Shown here: positions 7,787-16,388 of the stretch, piece after piece | Numbering within the stretch: the first letter of the stretch is position 1 | Layout of the letters: the number at the start of each line of letters is the position of its first letter | Source of the DNA: Dysgonamonadaceae bacterium | GTDB taxonomy: Bacteria > Bacteroidota > Bacteroidia > Bacteroidales > Azobacteroidaceae | NCBI GenBank assembly: GCA_031272075.1 | Contig: JAISUK010000015.1 | Coordinates: forward strand, 40,355 to 104,354 | Direction of reading: 5' to 3' | Length of the DNA stretch: 64,000 nucleotides | Program-made: the position numbers and the translations under genes | The notes under the pieces: generated by a model | What the model saw: only the letters and a program-made list of their open reading frames with translations | Databases searched by the model: none | What the model was told of the DNA's origin: nothing

Positions 7787-10093
7787 GTGGAAGATTTTTT
7801 GAAAGAATTAAATGAAAGCCAGCACAAAGCCGTCGTTTACAACGACGGCCCTTCGTTGGTGATTGCCGGTGCGGGTTCCGGTAAAACCCGCGTATTGACC
7901 TACAAGATTGCCTATCTGCTGAAGAACGGAATCGCGCCGTACAATATCCTGGCGTTGACTTTCACCAACAAAGCGGCGCGGGAAATGAAAAACCGTATCG
8001 CGACGCTGGTGGGAGCAGATATCGCTTGGCGATTGCAGATGGGGACTTTCCATTCCATCTTTTCCAGAATCCTGCGGCGCGAAGCGGACAAAATCGGCTT
8101 TCGTTCCGATTTCACTATTTACGACAGTCAGGATTCCCGGAATCTCATCAAGGCGATTATCAAGGAACTGAAATTGGATGACAAGCTCTATAAACCGGCG
8201 ACTGTCCAAGCGCGGATCTCCAAAGTGAAAAATGCACTGATTACTCCGGATCAATATGCGGTCGATTATGAACTGAATACGACGGATATCCGTTGCAATC
8301 GACCGGCTACCCGTGACATCTATTCCATTTACTGTAACCGCTGCCGCATCTCCGGCGTGATGGATTTCGACGACTTGCTGCTGTATACTTATCTGTTATT
8401 CCGTGACTTTCCGGATGTGATCGCTCGCTACCGCAATCAGTTTCGGTTTATCATGGTAGACGAATACCAGGACACCAATTCCGCACAGCACGAGATTATG
8501 CTGCAATTGGCGGAAGAACACCGCCGGATCTGTGTTGTTGGCGACGATGCCCAGAGTATCTACTCGTTTCGCGGTGCGAATATCGGCAATATCCTGAATT
8601 TTATGAACATTTACCCGGAAAGTCGATTATTCAAACTGGAACAGAATTACCGTTCGACACAGACCATCGTCAATGCGGCTAATTCATTGATACATAAAAA
8701 CAAGGAACAGATACCCAAAACCATTTTCTCGACCAGACAACATGGAGACAAGATTCAGGTCATCGGCGCTTATTCCGACCTGGAAGAAGGTTCGATCGTG
8801 GCCGGAAGAATTGCGGAAATGCGCATGCTGCAACATCTTCCATATACCGATTTCGCTATCCTTTACCGAACAAATGCCCAAAGCCGGATTTTTGAAGAAG
8901 CATTGCGCAAACGCAACATCCCTTACCGAATCTACGGCGGCCTCTCGTTTTTTCAAAGAAAGGAAATCAAAGACATTATCGCCTATTATCGAATCGTGTG
9001 CAATCCGAACGACGAAGAGGCATTCAAACGGATTATCAATTACCCGATACGCGGCATCGGCGACACCACAGTAGGAAAAATTATTTCCAGCGCTACTACG
9101 CACGGCGTGAGCCTGTGGAGAATTATTTCCGATCCGTTGGCTTACAACCTGCCGGTAAACAACGGCGTGATCAATAAATTGAACATCTTCAAATCCTTGA
9201 TTGGAGATTTTATGGAATCGAACAAAACGATGGATGCCTATGAATTGGGAAAACTGGTCGTAAACCGGGCAGGAATCGCCGAAGAACTGTATCGCGATAA
9301 GACTCCAGAGGGATTGAGCCGTGTCCAGAATATCGAGGAATTGATCAATAGCTTGCACGAATTTGTTTCAAGCAGACAGGAGCAGGGACTTGAAGATGTG
9401 AAATTATCCGATTTTCTGGCGGAGATTTCACTTATGACAGACCAGGATACAGACCAGGATGAATCTGCAGAACGTGTGGTATTGATGACGGTTCATTCTG
9501 CCAAAGGGCTGGAATTTAAGAATGTGTTCGTGGTAGGCCTTGAAGAGGAATTGTTTCCTTCGCAACTCAGCAATAACAGTGAAAGCGAGATTGAAGAAGA
9601 GCGGCGCTTATTCTATGTAGCCCTCACGCGCGCAGAAGAGAATTGCATCTTGTGTTATGCCAAATCCCGTTTCCACAACGGCATGTCGCGTGTGTGCAAA
9701 CCCAGCCGCTTCATCCGTGACATCGACAAGGCTTATCTGAAACTGCCATCCAATTTTGAGCCGAAAGATTCGTTTTCGTCGGGTTTTCTCTTGGAAGAAA
9801 CGCCGACACGCGCTTCCGCGTTTAGATCGACGGCGCCGACCGTTCGCCGGTTGACGCCCATCGAAAAAGTCTCGCTGCCGCCTTCCGCTACGTCCGCAGC
9901 AATCCCCGGTTCCGTTCAATTTGCTCCAAATGACTTGCATGTGAACGATAAGATCATGCACGAACGATTTGGCATTGGGAAAATAGTGGCTTTTGAGGGC
10001 ATCGATGAGAGTGCCAAGGCAACGGTAGAATTTGAGAATTTCGGCAGAAAAAATTTATTGCTTAAATTTGCAAGATTCAAGGTAATCAAATGA
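7787..10093 (+). CDS. UvrD/PcrA-type ATP-dependent DNA helicase
   Basis: Superfamily 1A 3'-5' helicase for repair or replication restart, 768 residues. In order: Walker A GAGSGKT (28-34), LALTFTNKAAREMKNR (Ia), VDEYQDTN (II), GDDAQSIYSFRGA (III), LEQNYRSTQ (IV), VVLMTVHSAKGLEF (V) and EEERRLFYVALTRAEE (VI). The C-terminus KIMHERFGIGKIVAFEG is the PcrA-type Tudor-like tail that binds RNA polymerase in other bacteria. The start is a GTG at 7787; no better ATG exists before MEDFLKELNESQ. It overlaps nspC by four bases (ATGA), so translation is probably coupled. Confidence 0.95.
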   Translation: MEDFLKELNESQHKAVVYNDGPSLVIAGAGSGKTRVLTYKIAYLLKNGIAPYNILALTFTNKAAREMKNRIATLVGADIAWRLQMGTFHSIFSRILRREADKIGFRSDFTIYDSQDSRNLIKAIIKELKLDDKLYKPATVQARISKVKNALITPDQYAVDYELNTTDIRCNRPATRDIYSIYCNRCRISGVMDFDDLLLYTYLLFRDFPDVIARYRNQFRFIMVDEYQDTNSAQHEIMLQLAEEHRRICVVGDDAQSIYSFRGANIGNILNFMNIYPESRLFKLEQNYRSTQTIVNAANSLIHKNKEQIPKTIFSTRQHGDKIQVIGAYSDLEEGSIVAGRIAEMRMLQHLPYTDFAILYRTNAQSRIFEEALRKRNIPYRIYGGLSFFQRKEIKDIIAYYRIVCNPNDEEAFKRIINYPIRGIGDTTVGKIISSATTHGVSLWRIISDPLAYNLPVNNGVINKLNIFKSLIGDFMESNKTMDAYELGKLVVNRAGIAEELYRDKTPEGLSRVQNIEELINSLHEFVSSRQEQGLEDVKLSDFLAEISLMTDQDTDQDESAERVVLMTVHSAKGLEFKNVFVVGLEEELFPSQLSNNSESEIEEERRLFYVALTRAEENCILCYAKSRFHNGMSRVCKPSRFIRDIDKAYLKLPSNFEPKDSFSSGFLLEETPTRASAFRSTAPTVRRLTPIEKVSLPPSATSAAIPGSVQFAPNDLHVNDKIMHERFGIGKIVAFEGIDESAKATVEFENFGRKNLLLKFARFKVIK

Positions 10094-11232
10094 AGTATCC
10101 GAATCAAATAAAAACGCCGTGTTATGTGCTGGAAGAAGCGCCGCTTCGACGAAATCTCGCGCTGATTAAAGCGGTAAAAGAGCGTGCCGGAGTCACCATC
10201 ATCTTGGCATTCAAGGCCTTTGCATTGTGGAAAGCGTTCCCGATCATCCGCGAATACATCCCTTACGCCACCGCCAGTTCTCCTTTCGAAGCGCGACTGG
10301 CTTATGAAGAAATGAAGCATCCGGCGCATACTTATTCGCCTGCCTACACTGACGACGGTTTTTCGGACATCATGAAATACAGCAGCCACATCACATTCAA
10401 TTCTCTTTCACAATTTGAACGCTTCTACCCCCGCATCCGGCAATATCCGAAGAAAATTTCCTGCGGATTACGCATCAATCCGGAATATTCCAATGTGAAA
10501 ACAGCGATCTACAATCCCTGCACGCCCGGCTCGCGCCTGGGAATCTCCGCTTCATTATTGGGCGACCGGCTGCCCGAAGGGATCGAAGGACTGCATTTCC
10601 ATACGCTCTGCGAATCGTCTTCCGACGATCTGGAGAAGGTGTTGATTCGCGTGGAACGGCAATTCGGCAAACAGCTGCAATTGATCCGATGGCTCAACAT
10701 GGGCGGCGGTCACCTGATGACCCGCAACGGCTACGATACCGAACACCTGATTCGGTTGCTGTTGGACTTTCGTTGCAGATATCCACATCTGGAAGTGATC
10801 CTGGAACCAGGCAGCGCTTTTTTGTGGGAAACGGGAAGTCTGGTGTCTTCGGTAGTGGATATTGTGGAAAATAATGGTATCTGCACCGCCATCGTGGATG
10901 TTTCATTCACCTGTCACATGCCCGACTGTCTGGAGATGCCCTATCAGCCGGCGATACGCGGCGCTTTCCAACAACCCGTGCCCGGCAAACCGACGTATCG
11001 TATCGGCGGCAATTCCTGCCTGAGCGGCGACTTCATGGGCGACTGGTCGTTCGAGGTCCCGCTGAAAATAGGCGACCGCATCATCTTTGAAGACATGATC
11101 CATTACACGATCGTCAAGACCACCATGTTCAACGGCGTTCCCCATCCCGACATCGCACTGCTGAAGACCGACGGGACACTCGAAATGCTGCGCCGTTTCG
11201 ACTATGACGATTATAAGCGCCGCATGGATTAA
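10090..11232 (+). CDS. nspC: Carboxynorspermidine decarboxylase
   Basis: PLP enzyme of the alanine-racemase fold that makes spermidine or norspermidine from the carboxy precursor, 380 residues. Lys42 in LAFKAFALWKAF is the PLP lysine. CGLRINPEYSN, GLHFHTLCES, the EPGSAFLWETGSLVSSVVD phosphate-binding block and GGNSCLSGDFMGDW (active-site Cys) are all present. It overlaps the helicase stop by four bases. The carboxynorspermidine dehydrogenase partner is not in the window. Confidence 0.93.
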   Translation: MKYPNQIKTPCYVLEEAPLRRNLALIKAVKERAGVTIILAFKAFALWKAFPIIREYIPYATASSPFEARLAYEEMKHPAHTYSPAYTDDGFSDIMKYSSHITFNSLSQFERFYPRIRQYPKKISCGLRINPEYSNVKTAIYNPCTPGSRLGISASLLGDRLPEGIEGLHFHTLCESSSDDLEKVLIRVERQFGKQLQLIRWLNMGGGHLMTRNGYDTEHLIRLLLDFRCRYPHLEVILEPGSAFLWETGSLVSSVVDIVENNGICTAIVDVSFTCHMPDCLEMPYQPAIRGAFQQPVPGKPTYRIGGNSCLSGDFMGDWSFEVPLKIGDRIIFEDMIHYTIVKTTMFNGVPHPDIALLKTDGTLEMLRRFDYDDYKRRMD

Positions 11233-11266
11233 TCCCGATTAATCAATATCAAAAATCCAGCCGTAA

Positions 11267-12520
11267 TCAAGCGCGCTTGGATCCGATTTTATGGCCGAAA
11301 ACTGCGTAAAACAATATATAGAGGTAGCAAGGGATAAAAATCAGATACGCCATACGAAAGTCGGCGGGCGTAGCGGTAGCGCCGGTCTTGAAAGCGTCCA
11401 GCAGTAACCCGAACAACAGCGGCAGCGCGGCTCCACCTACAATGGCAACCACCATCAATGCGGCTCCGGGTTTGGTGAACTTCCCCAGTCGGGTGATGGT
11501 CAGCGCCCAGATCGCACCCCACATGATGGAATGGGCGAAACCCAATCCCGACAGGCAATAGATAGCGATCTGCGGGGGAAGAAACGCCATGATGACGGAA
11601 GTCGCCAGCGCTATCGACAGGAAGATGACCAAGGCTCTATTTTGTGGAATCAGCTGAAGGACAAAAATACTCACAATGTAGCCGGTAATCATTCCCAAAG
11701 GCCCGAAAGCGGCATATTGTACCGGAGATTCCATCCCGATCGATTTGGCAAAATCAATCACCGAAGCCATCGGCAGCGTTTCTACTCCGACATACAAGAA
11801 CAAAGCGACCATTCCCATGATCAGGTGTGGAAAATGCCAGACGCTTTTCTTCCTGTTTGCTTCGATAATATCTTCATCTTCAGTCTCTTGCGATTCGCTT
11901 TCTCCTTCGGCTTTCACCTCCGGAAGCGAGACGAAAATCATGATGAGCGCAAACAGTGCGATGATGCCGCCCGCCAGTCCGAAAGGCACTGCCGCCTGAT
12001 CCAGTTCCGGTTGTTTGACATCAATAAACAGGCTCAGGAATACAGGTCCCAAATACCAGGCCGACTGGTTCATTATTCCCATGAGGCACATACGTTGCGC
12101 GGCTTTTTCTGTTGGCCCGCAGATCGTTACATAAGGATTGATGGCTGTTTGCAACAATGTATTGCCTATTCCGCCGACAAAAGAAGCTGCCAGAAATAAA
12201 TAAAATCCTGAAATGGATGGACTTAACAGGGCAGAAGGAATAAACATCAACACGCCGAGACTCATGATCAGCAGAGCGGCGACGAGCGATTTTTTGTAAC
12301 CGTATTTTTTGACAACCTGCCCGGAGGGCGCGCCGAAGAGCAGGAACGCTGAAAAAGTGGCGGTCAGGATCAGATAGGAAGCGCCCTTACTCAACGAGAA
12401 CGTCGATTCCAGAATGGGCACCATAATACCGTTGATTCCCACGCCAAAGCCGATCACGAAAAACGACAGTGCGATGATAATCAATGGAAAAAAATAAACA
12501 GGGAGTTTGGGTTGTTTCAT
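11267..12520 (-). CDS. MFS sugar transporter, MurT-like
   Basis: A 417-residue, 12-helix major facilitator of the FucP/GlcP-type sugar branch, with FGAPSGQVVKKYGYKKSL between helices 2 and 3 and a long charged loop around residues 210-225. It is the last gene of the minus-strand cluster, after murQ and the kinase. This transporter-kinase-etherase set is the one described for N-acetylmuramic acid scavenging in Tannerella forsythia (MurT, MurK, MurQ), so MurNAc is the likely cargo; glucose or another hexose remains possible. The start is the ATG at 12520; a TTG two codons upstream belongs to the leader repeat. Confidence 0.8.
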   Translation of the reverse strand: MKQPKLPVYFFPLIIIALSFFVIGFGVGINGIMVPILESTFSLSKGASYLILTATFSAFLLFGAPSGQVVKKYGYKKSLVAALLIMSLGVLMFIPSALLSPSISGFYLFLAASFVGGIGNTLLQTAINPYVTICGPTEKAAQRMCLMGIMNQSAWYLGPVFLSLFIDVKQPELDQAAVPFGLAGGIIALFALIMIFVSLPEVKAEGESESQETEDEDIIEANRKKSVWHFPHLIMGMVALFLYVGVETLPMASVIDFAKSIGMESPVQYAAFGPLGMITGYIVSIFVLQLIPQNRALVIFLSIALATSVIMAFLPPQIAIYCLSGLGFAHSIMWGAIWALTITRLGKFTKPGAALMVVAIVGGAALPLLFGLLLDAFKTGATATPADFRMAYLIFIPCYLYILFYAVFGHKIGSKRA

Positions 12521-12609
12521 CGTCAATAATTTGTTTTTAAAAGGTCGTATGGAATTCGCATGTCATTATTGTCATCAACTTGGATGTTTGAAAATCATGC
12601 TCGTTTCAT
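12518..12609 (-). repeat. Interspersed start-site leader, copy 1 (before murT-like gene)
   Basis: Read on the minus strand, ATGAAACGAGCATGA opens a micro-ORF (MKRA) whose stop overlaps MIFKHPS. That stop overlaps MTIMTCEFHTTF, and the element ends in ATTGACG-ATG, where ATG is the transporter start. One T is missing from the usual GACGTATG, so the ATG-to-ATG span is 89. The CEFHTT glutamate codon is GAA here and GAG elsewhere, a synonymous change. The leader fills the gap between the kinase and transporter genes. Confidence 0.85.
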
Positions 12610-12629
12610 AGATTTATGAAGTATTCGTT

Positions 12630-13481
12630 TTATACAAGGCTTTCGCGATGATATCGCACCAATCCTTCTATCGGACTTTGAATGATGTTTCCGATCTTCA
12701 TTCGGAACTCCTGCGCCACCTCCGACAGTGCGTTGCGGAAAATCCATCCGATAGAACCTACACAGTTGAAAGTGTAGCTGGAATAATCGGGATAGCGGCT
12801 CACGATATTGCGGAAAAAGTCGCGAAAAGAATCGCGGATGATGTGTTGTTCCAGATAGTCGTGTCCGGCAAGCGGGCCTGTCAGGAAACGGGTGAAAGAA
12901 GCGCAATAGCTGTTAGGCGTCGGATGCCCGTAAAGCTGGATGATCAACTCGTCGTTGGTGAGCCGGTAGGTATCGCGGAAAACTTGTTGTACCGCTTCAG
13001 GCATATACCCTCGGATGTATTCGCCGATCAGTTTCTTGCCCATGTAGGCACCACTGCCCTCATCGCCCAGCAGGAAGCCGAGCGAGTCGATGTAATGGGT
13101 GATTTTCTGTCCGTCGTAGATGCAGGAATTGGTGCCCGTGCCGAGGATTGCCGCAAAACCGCTGTGACGCCCCAATAATGACCGCGCCGAGCCGACTAAG
13201 TCCATCGCAGCCTCTATCGCTGCATTGGGAAATACCGAACGGATGGCTTTCACCACCACCTCATGGTTGTCGTCATACACGCCTGCACCATAGAAGGCTA
13301 CCGTCGTGACGGACGACAAGTCAAAATCCGGCGGGAGATTCGGTTGCAACATCTCCGGCAGTTTGTCGCTGCCGGTGTAGCAGGGGTTGTAACCTTCGGT
13401 AGTAAATTCCGTGGTTTTTCCGGCCTCGTCAATCAAGCACCAGGAAGTCTTGCTTCCGCCGCTGTCAGCAATCAGTATCAT
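12630..13481 (-). CDS. BadF/BadG/BcrA-type N-acetyl sugar kinase, MurK-like
   Basis: ASKHA-fold kinase of 283 residues. MILIADSGGSKTSW is the phosphate-1 loop, ILGTGTNSCIYDG the phosphate-2 loop, and LGDEGSGAYMGKKLIGEYIRG is typical of GlcNAc/MurNAc kinases of this family. The start is the ATG at 13481, which overlaps the murQ stop by four bases (ATGA). A longer reading from 13532 would overlap murQ without a recognisable motif. Expected product: MurNAc-6-phosphate (and/or GlcNAc-6-phosphate), the substrate of MurQ encoded just upstream. Cytoplasmic. Confidence 0.85.
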   Translation of the reverse strand: MILIADSGGSKTSWCLIDEAGKTTEFTTEGYNPCYTGSDKLPEMLQPNLPPDFDLSSVTTVAFYGAGVYDDNHEVVVKAIRSVFPNAAIEAAMDLVGSARSLLGRHSGFAAILGTGTNSCIYDGQKITHYIDSLGFLLGDEGSGAYMGKKLIGEYIRGYMPEAVQQVFRDTYRLTNDELIIQLYGHPTPNSYCASFTRFLTGPLAGHDYLEQHIIRDSFRDFFRNIVSRYPDYSSYTFNCVGSIGWIFRNALSEVAQEFRMKIGNIIQSPIEGLVRYHRESLV

Positions 13482-14299
13482 GACACGTGATTGGTTTGGA
13501 TGTAATTCATGGATTTTTTTACGTTTCCGCATTTCAGCAGCAACGCTTTTACCTGCTCGTGATCAGTCAGTCCGGATAATTTCATAATCATATTCACACT
13601 GCGTTCCACTACTTTATTGTTGATAAGGCGGACATTCACCATGTTGTTGTCTTCCACCCTTCCCAGCCTGATCAGTACGGTTGTGCTGATCATGTCGAAA
13701 AGCATTTTTTGGGCGGTTCCGCATTTCATGCGTGTACTTCCGGTAACGAACTCAGGGCCGGTGATCACTTCCACCGGGTAGTCCGACATGGCTGCAATGG
13801 GCGAATTGGGGTTACTGACGATGCATCCGCAGGGAATATGGAATTCGCGACATTTCTTCAGTCCAGCCAGCACAAACGGCGTTGTGCCGCTGGCGGATAT
13901 GCCTATCACGAAATCTTTTTCAGTCACTTTGAATGTTTGCATTTGATTCCACGCGTCCTCCAGATCGTCTTCCATTTCTTCCAGCGCCAGCACCAGATTT
14001 TTTTCGCCGCCTGCAAGAATGACGTTGATGACACCTTCTTCAATGCCGTAAGTATTCGGCAGTTCGATTTTGTCCAACACCGACAGGCGTCCGCCGCTGC
14101 CGCATCCGAGATAAAACATGCGTCCGCCTGCTTTCAACTGTTTTTCGATTGCGGAGATCATCCTGCTGATGCTCGGCAGTTCCTTTTGGATTGCTAATGC
14201 TACTTTCTGATCCTCTGTATTAATATTGGTAATTAACTCATCTATCGACATCTGTTCCAGATGCCGATAGATGGATGGCTGTTCTGTTATCCTTTCCAT
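13478..14299 (-). CDS. murQ: N-acetylmuramic acid 6-phosphate etherase
   Basis: SIS-domain etherase that removes the D-lactyl group from MurNAc-6-phosphate to give GlcNAc-6-phosphate, 273 residues. MFYLGCGSGGRLSVLDKIEL, VIGISASGTTPFV and the family signature GPEFVTGSTRMKCGTAQKM are all intact. It is co-directional with the MurK-like kinase (four-base overlap) and lies 50 bases downstream of the ceramidase-like gene. A complete MurNAc salvage set inside a SusC/SusD cluster suggests that muropeptide or murein sugars are among the goods imported. Confidence 0.96.
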   Translation of the reverse strand: MERITEQPSIYRHLEQMSIDELITNINTEDQKVALAIQKELPSISRMISAIEKQLKAGGRMFYLGCGSGGRLSVLDKIELPNTYGIEEGVINVILAGGEKNLVLALEEMEDDLEDAWNQMQTFKVTEKDFVIGISASGTTPFVLAGLKKCREFHIPCGCIVSNPNSPIAAMSDYPVEVITGPEFVTGSTRMKCGTAQKMLFDMISTTVLIRLGRVEDNNMVNVRLINNKVVERSVNMIMKLSGLTDHEQVKALLLKCGNVKKSMNYIQTNHVS

Positions 14300-14349
14300 T
14301 AATTTTTGTTATGTACTGCAAAGATAATAATTGTTATTGATATTTCTAG

Positions 14350-16272
14350 TTATTTGATGTTTCGTACTTTATCTATCACCACATTCAATGTGCCTTCCGG
14401 GAACTGCGTCGGCTGTCCGTACCAAAAGAAAGATCCATAGCCTTCGTAATCCCTGGCTTTGATGTGTGGATCGGAAGGCAGGTAGCTGGCGACATCGTTG
14501 GTATAACCGATTACCGAAACGGGTTTTTCGGGCCACAGGTTTTTGATTGCGAGACCATACTCCGTAGTTGCTTCACGCGAGAGGCCGATCAGTCGCCAGT
14601 TGCCGATGTCAAACACCTGGATGTAGACCGGCATTGATGTCGGCATGGTGTTCGTAGCATAATAATTCAACATTTTGTCTGCCCAACGAACATCCCGCCC
14701 GTGTCCGTCGCTGGGAACACCGCCCGGCGCCGTCTCCATCAGCGGCAGGTTTTTGTCTCTAAATGCCACGACCTCCTCTTTTGTCCATGGCTGGATGGGA
14801 ACGCAGATAGAGTCTGTCTTATAACTGATGCTCCCACTGAGCGGAACGTTTTTTTTTGCCAATGCCCTCAGCACATCGGCGGCCAACATGCCACCCGATA
14901 CCTTGAAAGGATGCTTGGGATTGATGTCGCCGGCGCATCCTTGTAAGAAGATGCTGTTTTCGTAGCCCGTTGTCTGGAGTGTGTCTTTGGCATATCCGGG
15001 GAAGTTGGGACTGATGTTGAAATGTCCGGATGAAGGATCCGCATACACCGGATGGCAGCCTGTAAGAAACAACAGGGACTTGTGTTGCTGGTCTTTTGAA
15101 GTCACTTGCAACACCTGTACCGCGTTGTCGTAAATCGCCAAATCGTCGCTCAAACTCCGGTTCCAGCCGATGCCGGTGGTGTCTTGCGCAAACGAGAGAT
15201 TGGCAGGCAGCATATTGTCGAGCGCTTCCTGGATGGCGCGGACGATTCCGGCACGGACTACCTTGTTGAGGTAAGTGCTATCGGGATATTGACATTGGAT
15301 GCCCCAGGTTTGCCAGTTTTGCGTTACCGGGACATAATGGGTATGTGAAGCGTTGATCATGATTGCTTCTGCGGGGATGCCCTGTTGTTCTGCAATTTCC
15401 TGTTTGATACTCTGTGTGAAAGAATAGTCCAGGCCGCACACGTCCGCGCCGACAATCACCACTGTTGATTTTCCTTTTTTGATGGCCATTGCCCTGGCCG
15501 ACATCGTGCCTTCGGTACTGTGTCGGCTCCGATACAGGTGGCCGTCGGCTGCAAGGGCGTAGAGCTTGTGACGGGCATACAATACCTGCTTGACGTCGAT
15601 GGTATAGGTTTCGCCGTTCTTATATCCGATGCGTTGCCATTCAGCTTGGTTGGGTTGGCGTTGCAACAGGTAATTGTCGGCGGTTGCAGCGAAGAGTTTC
15701 TCCCCGTCTCCGGTCAGACTGATCACATTTTGGGCGTCACCTTTCTGCTGCCAAGCGATATTTTTGTCGGAAACTGTTCCTTCCCACAGTTTATTTTTCG
15801 CCACTGCATAGAGGTAAGTGCCGGAAGCAGCGATGGCTGTTGCTCCGTCAAGTCGTCCGACGTTAGCCCATTCTTTCGCCGATGGGTCGGCGGTAGCCAA
15901 TACGTTGCCGTCAGGTGTTATCGCATACAGGCGGTCGTGGAAAAATACCGCTGAAAGTATCCGAGGAACCTTCCCCGCCGGTTGAGCGGTATTGGGGTCA
16001 TCGTTTTGCAGCGTTGCATATTCTCCTTTGCTGTTAGCGAAATAGAGTTGGTCATCGATCGATGCCAATGTGACGGCATCGGGCAATAACCCCAGGTCGT
16101 CCCAAGTGATGGTAAACCTGCCCAGCGCAGGTCCGGCGTATCCGGCCAGGGCTAAAGAAATCGTTTCATCCGTTGGCTCGATGCTTACGGACGAAGTTCC
16201 AACCTGATAGGTCGTAGAGCCGCAAGCGCACAATCCAATCGCTATTCCGATGAGGAATATTGTGTTTTTCAT
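14350..16272 (-). CDS. Neutral/alkaline ceramidase-like lipoprotein with inserted five-blade propeller
   Basis: A 640-residue lipoprotein (lipobox LCAC). The first 45 residues and the region from about 250 onward match the neutral ceramidase-type hydrolase: MSARAMAIKKGKSTVVIVGADVCG, NASHTHYVP with zinc-binding His, LTGCHPVYADPSSGHFN, FLQGCAGDINP. Between them, about residues 48-250, lie five repeats of roughly 40 residues (LYFANSKG, LYAITPDG, LYAVAKNK, LFAATADN, LYALAADG) that look like a five-bladed propeller inserted in the N-terminal strand region. It lies between the DegT gene and murQ. The true substrate is unknown; amide hydrolysis of an N-acyl group is a reasonable guess. Confidence 0.75.
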   Translation of the reverse strand: MKNTIFLIGIAIGLCACGSTTYQVGTSSVSIEPTDETISLALAGYAGPALGRFTITWDDLGLLPDAVTLASIDDQLYFANSKGEYATLQNDDPNTAQPAGKVPRILSAVFFHDRLYAITPDGNVLATADPSAKEWANVGRLDGATAIAASGTYLYAVAKNKLWEGTVSDKNIAWQQKGDAQNVISLTGDGEKLFAATADNYLLQRQPNQAEWQRIGYKNGETYTIDVKQVLYARHKLYALAADGHLYRSRHSTEGTMSARAMAIKKGKSTVVIVGADVCGLDYSFTQSIKQEIAEQQGIPAEAIMINASHTHYVPVTQNWQTWGIQCQYPDSTYLNKVVRAGIVRAIQEALDNMLPANLSFAQDTTGIGWNRSLSDDLAIYDNAVQVLQVTSKDQQHKSLLFLTGCHPVYADPSSGHFNISPNFPGYAKDTLQTTGYENSIFLQGCAGDINPKHPFKVSGGMLAADVLRALAKKNVPLSGSISYKTDSICVPIQPWTKEEVVAFRDKNLPLMETAPGGVPSDGHGRDVRWADKMLNYYATNTMPTSMPVYIQVFDIGNWRLIGLSREATTEYGLAIKNLWPEKPVSVIGYTNDVASYLPSDPHIKARDYEGYGSFFWYGQPTQFPEGTLNVVIDKVRNIK

Positions 16273-16372
16273 ACGTCAATAATTTATTTATTTTTTAAAG
16301 GTCGTATGGAACTCGCATGTCATTATTTTCATCAACTTGGATGTTTGAAAATCATGCTCGTTTCATACGTTA
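16270..16372 (-). repeat. Interspersed start-site leader, copy 2 (before ceramidase-like gene)
   Basis: Same architecture on the minus strand. An outer AACGTATGAAACGAGC, the three micro-ORFs (MKRA; MIFKHPS; MKIMTCEFHTTFKK), an AT-rich spacer slightly longer than in the other copies, and TTGACGTATGAAA with the gene's ATG at 16272. The ATG-to-ATG span is 94. The outer flank AATATTAACGTATGAAA repeats the inner one, so the unit has direct repeats at both ends. Confidence 0.85.
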
Positions 16373-16388
16373 ATATTTTATTTATTCA

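Noticed and set aside
12521..12526. TTG start for the MurT-like transporter
   Set aside because: It belongs to the TTGACG of the leader repeat; the ATG at 12520 matches the pattern of the other copies.
13482..13532. Longer N-terminus for the MurK-like kinase
   Set aside because: It would overlap murQ by over 50 bases and adds basic residues before the conserved phosphate loop; the ATGA overlap at 13478-13481 is the normal arrangement.
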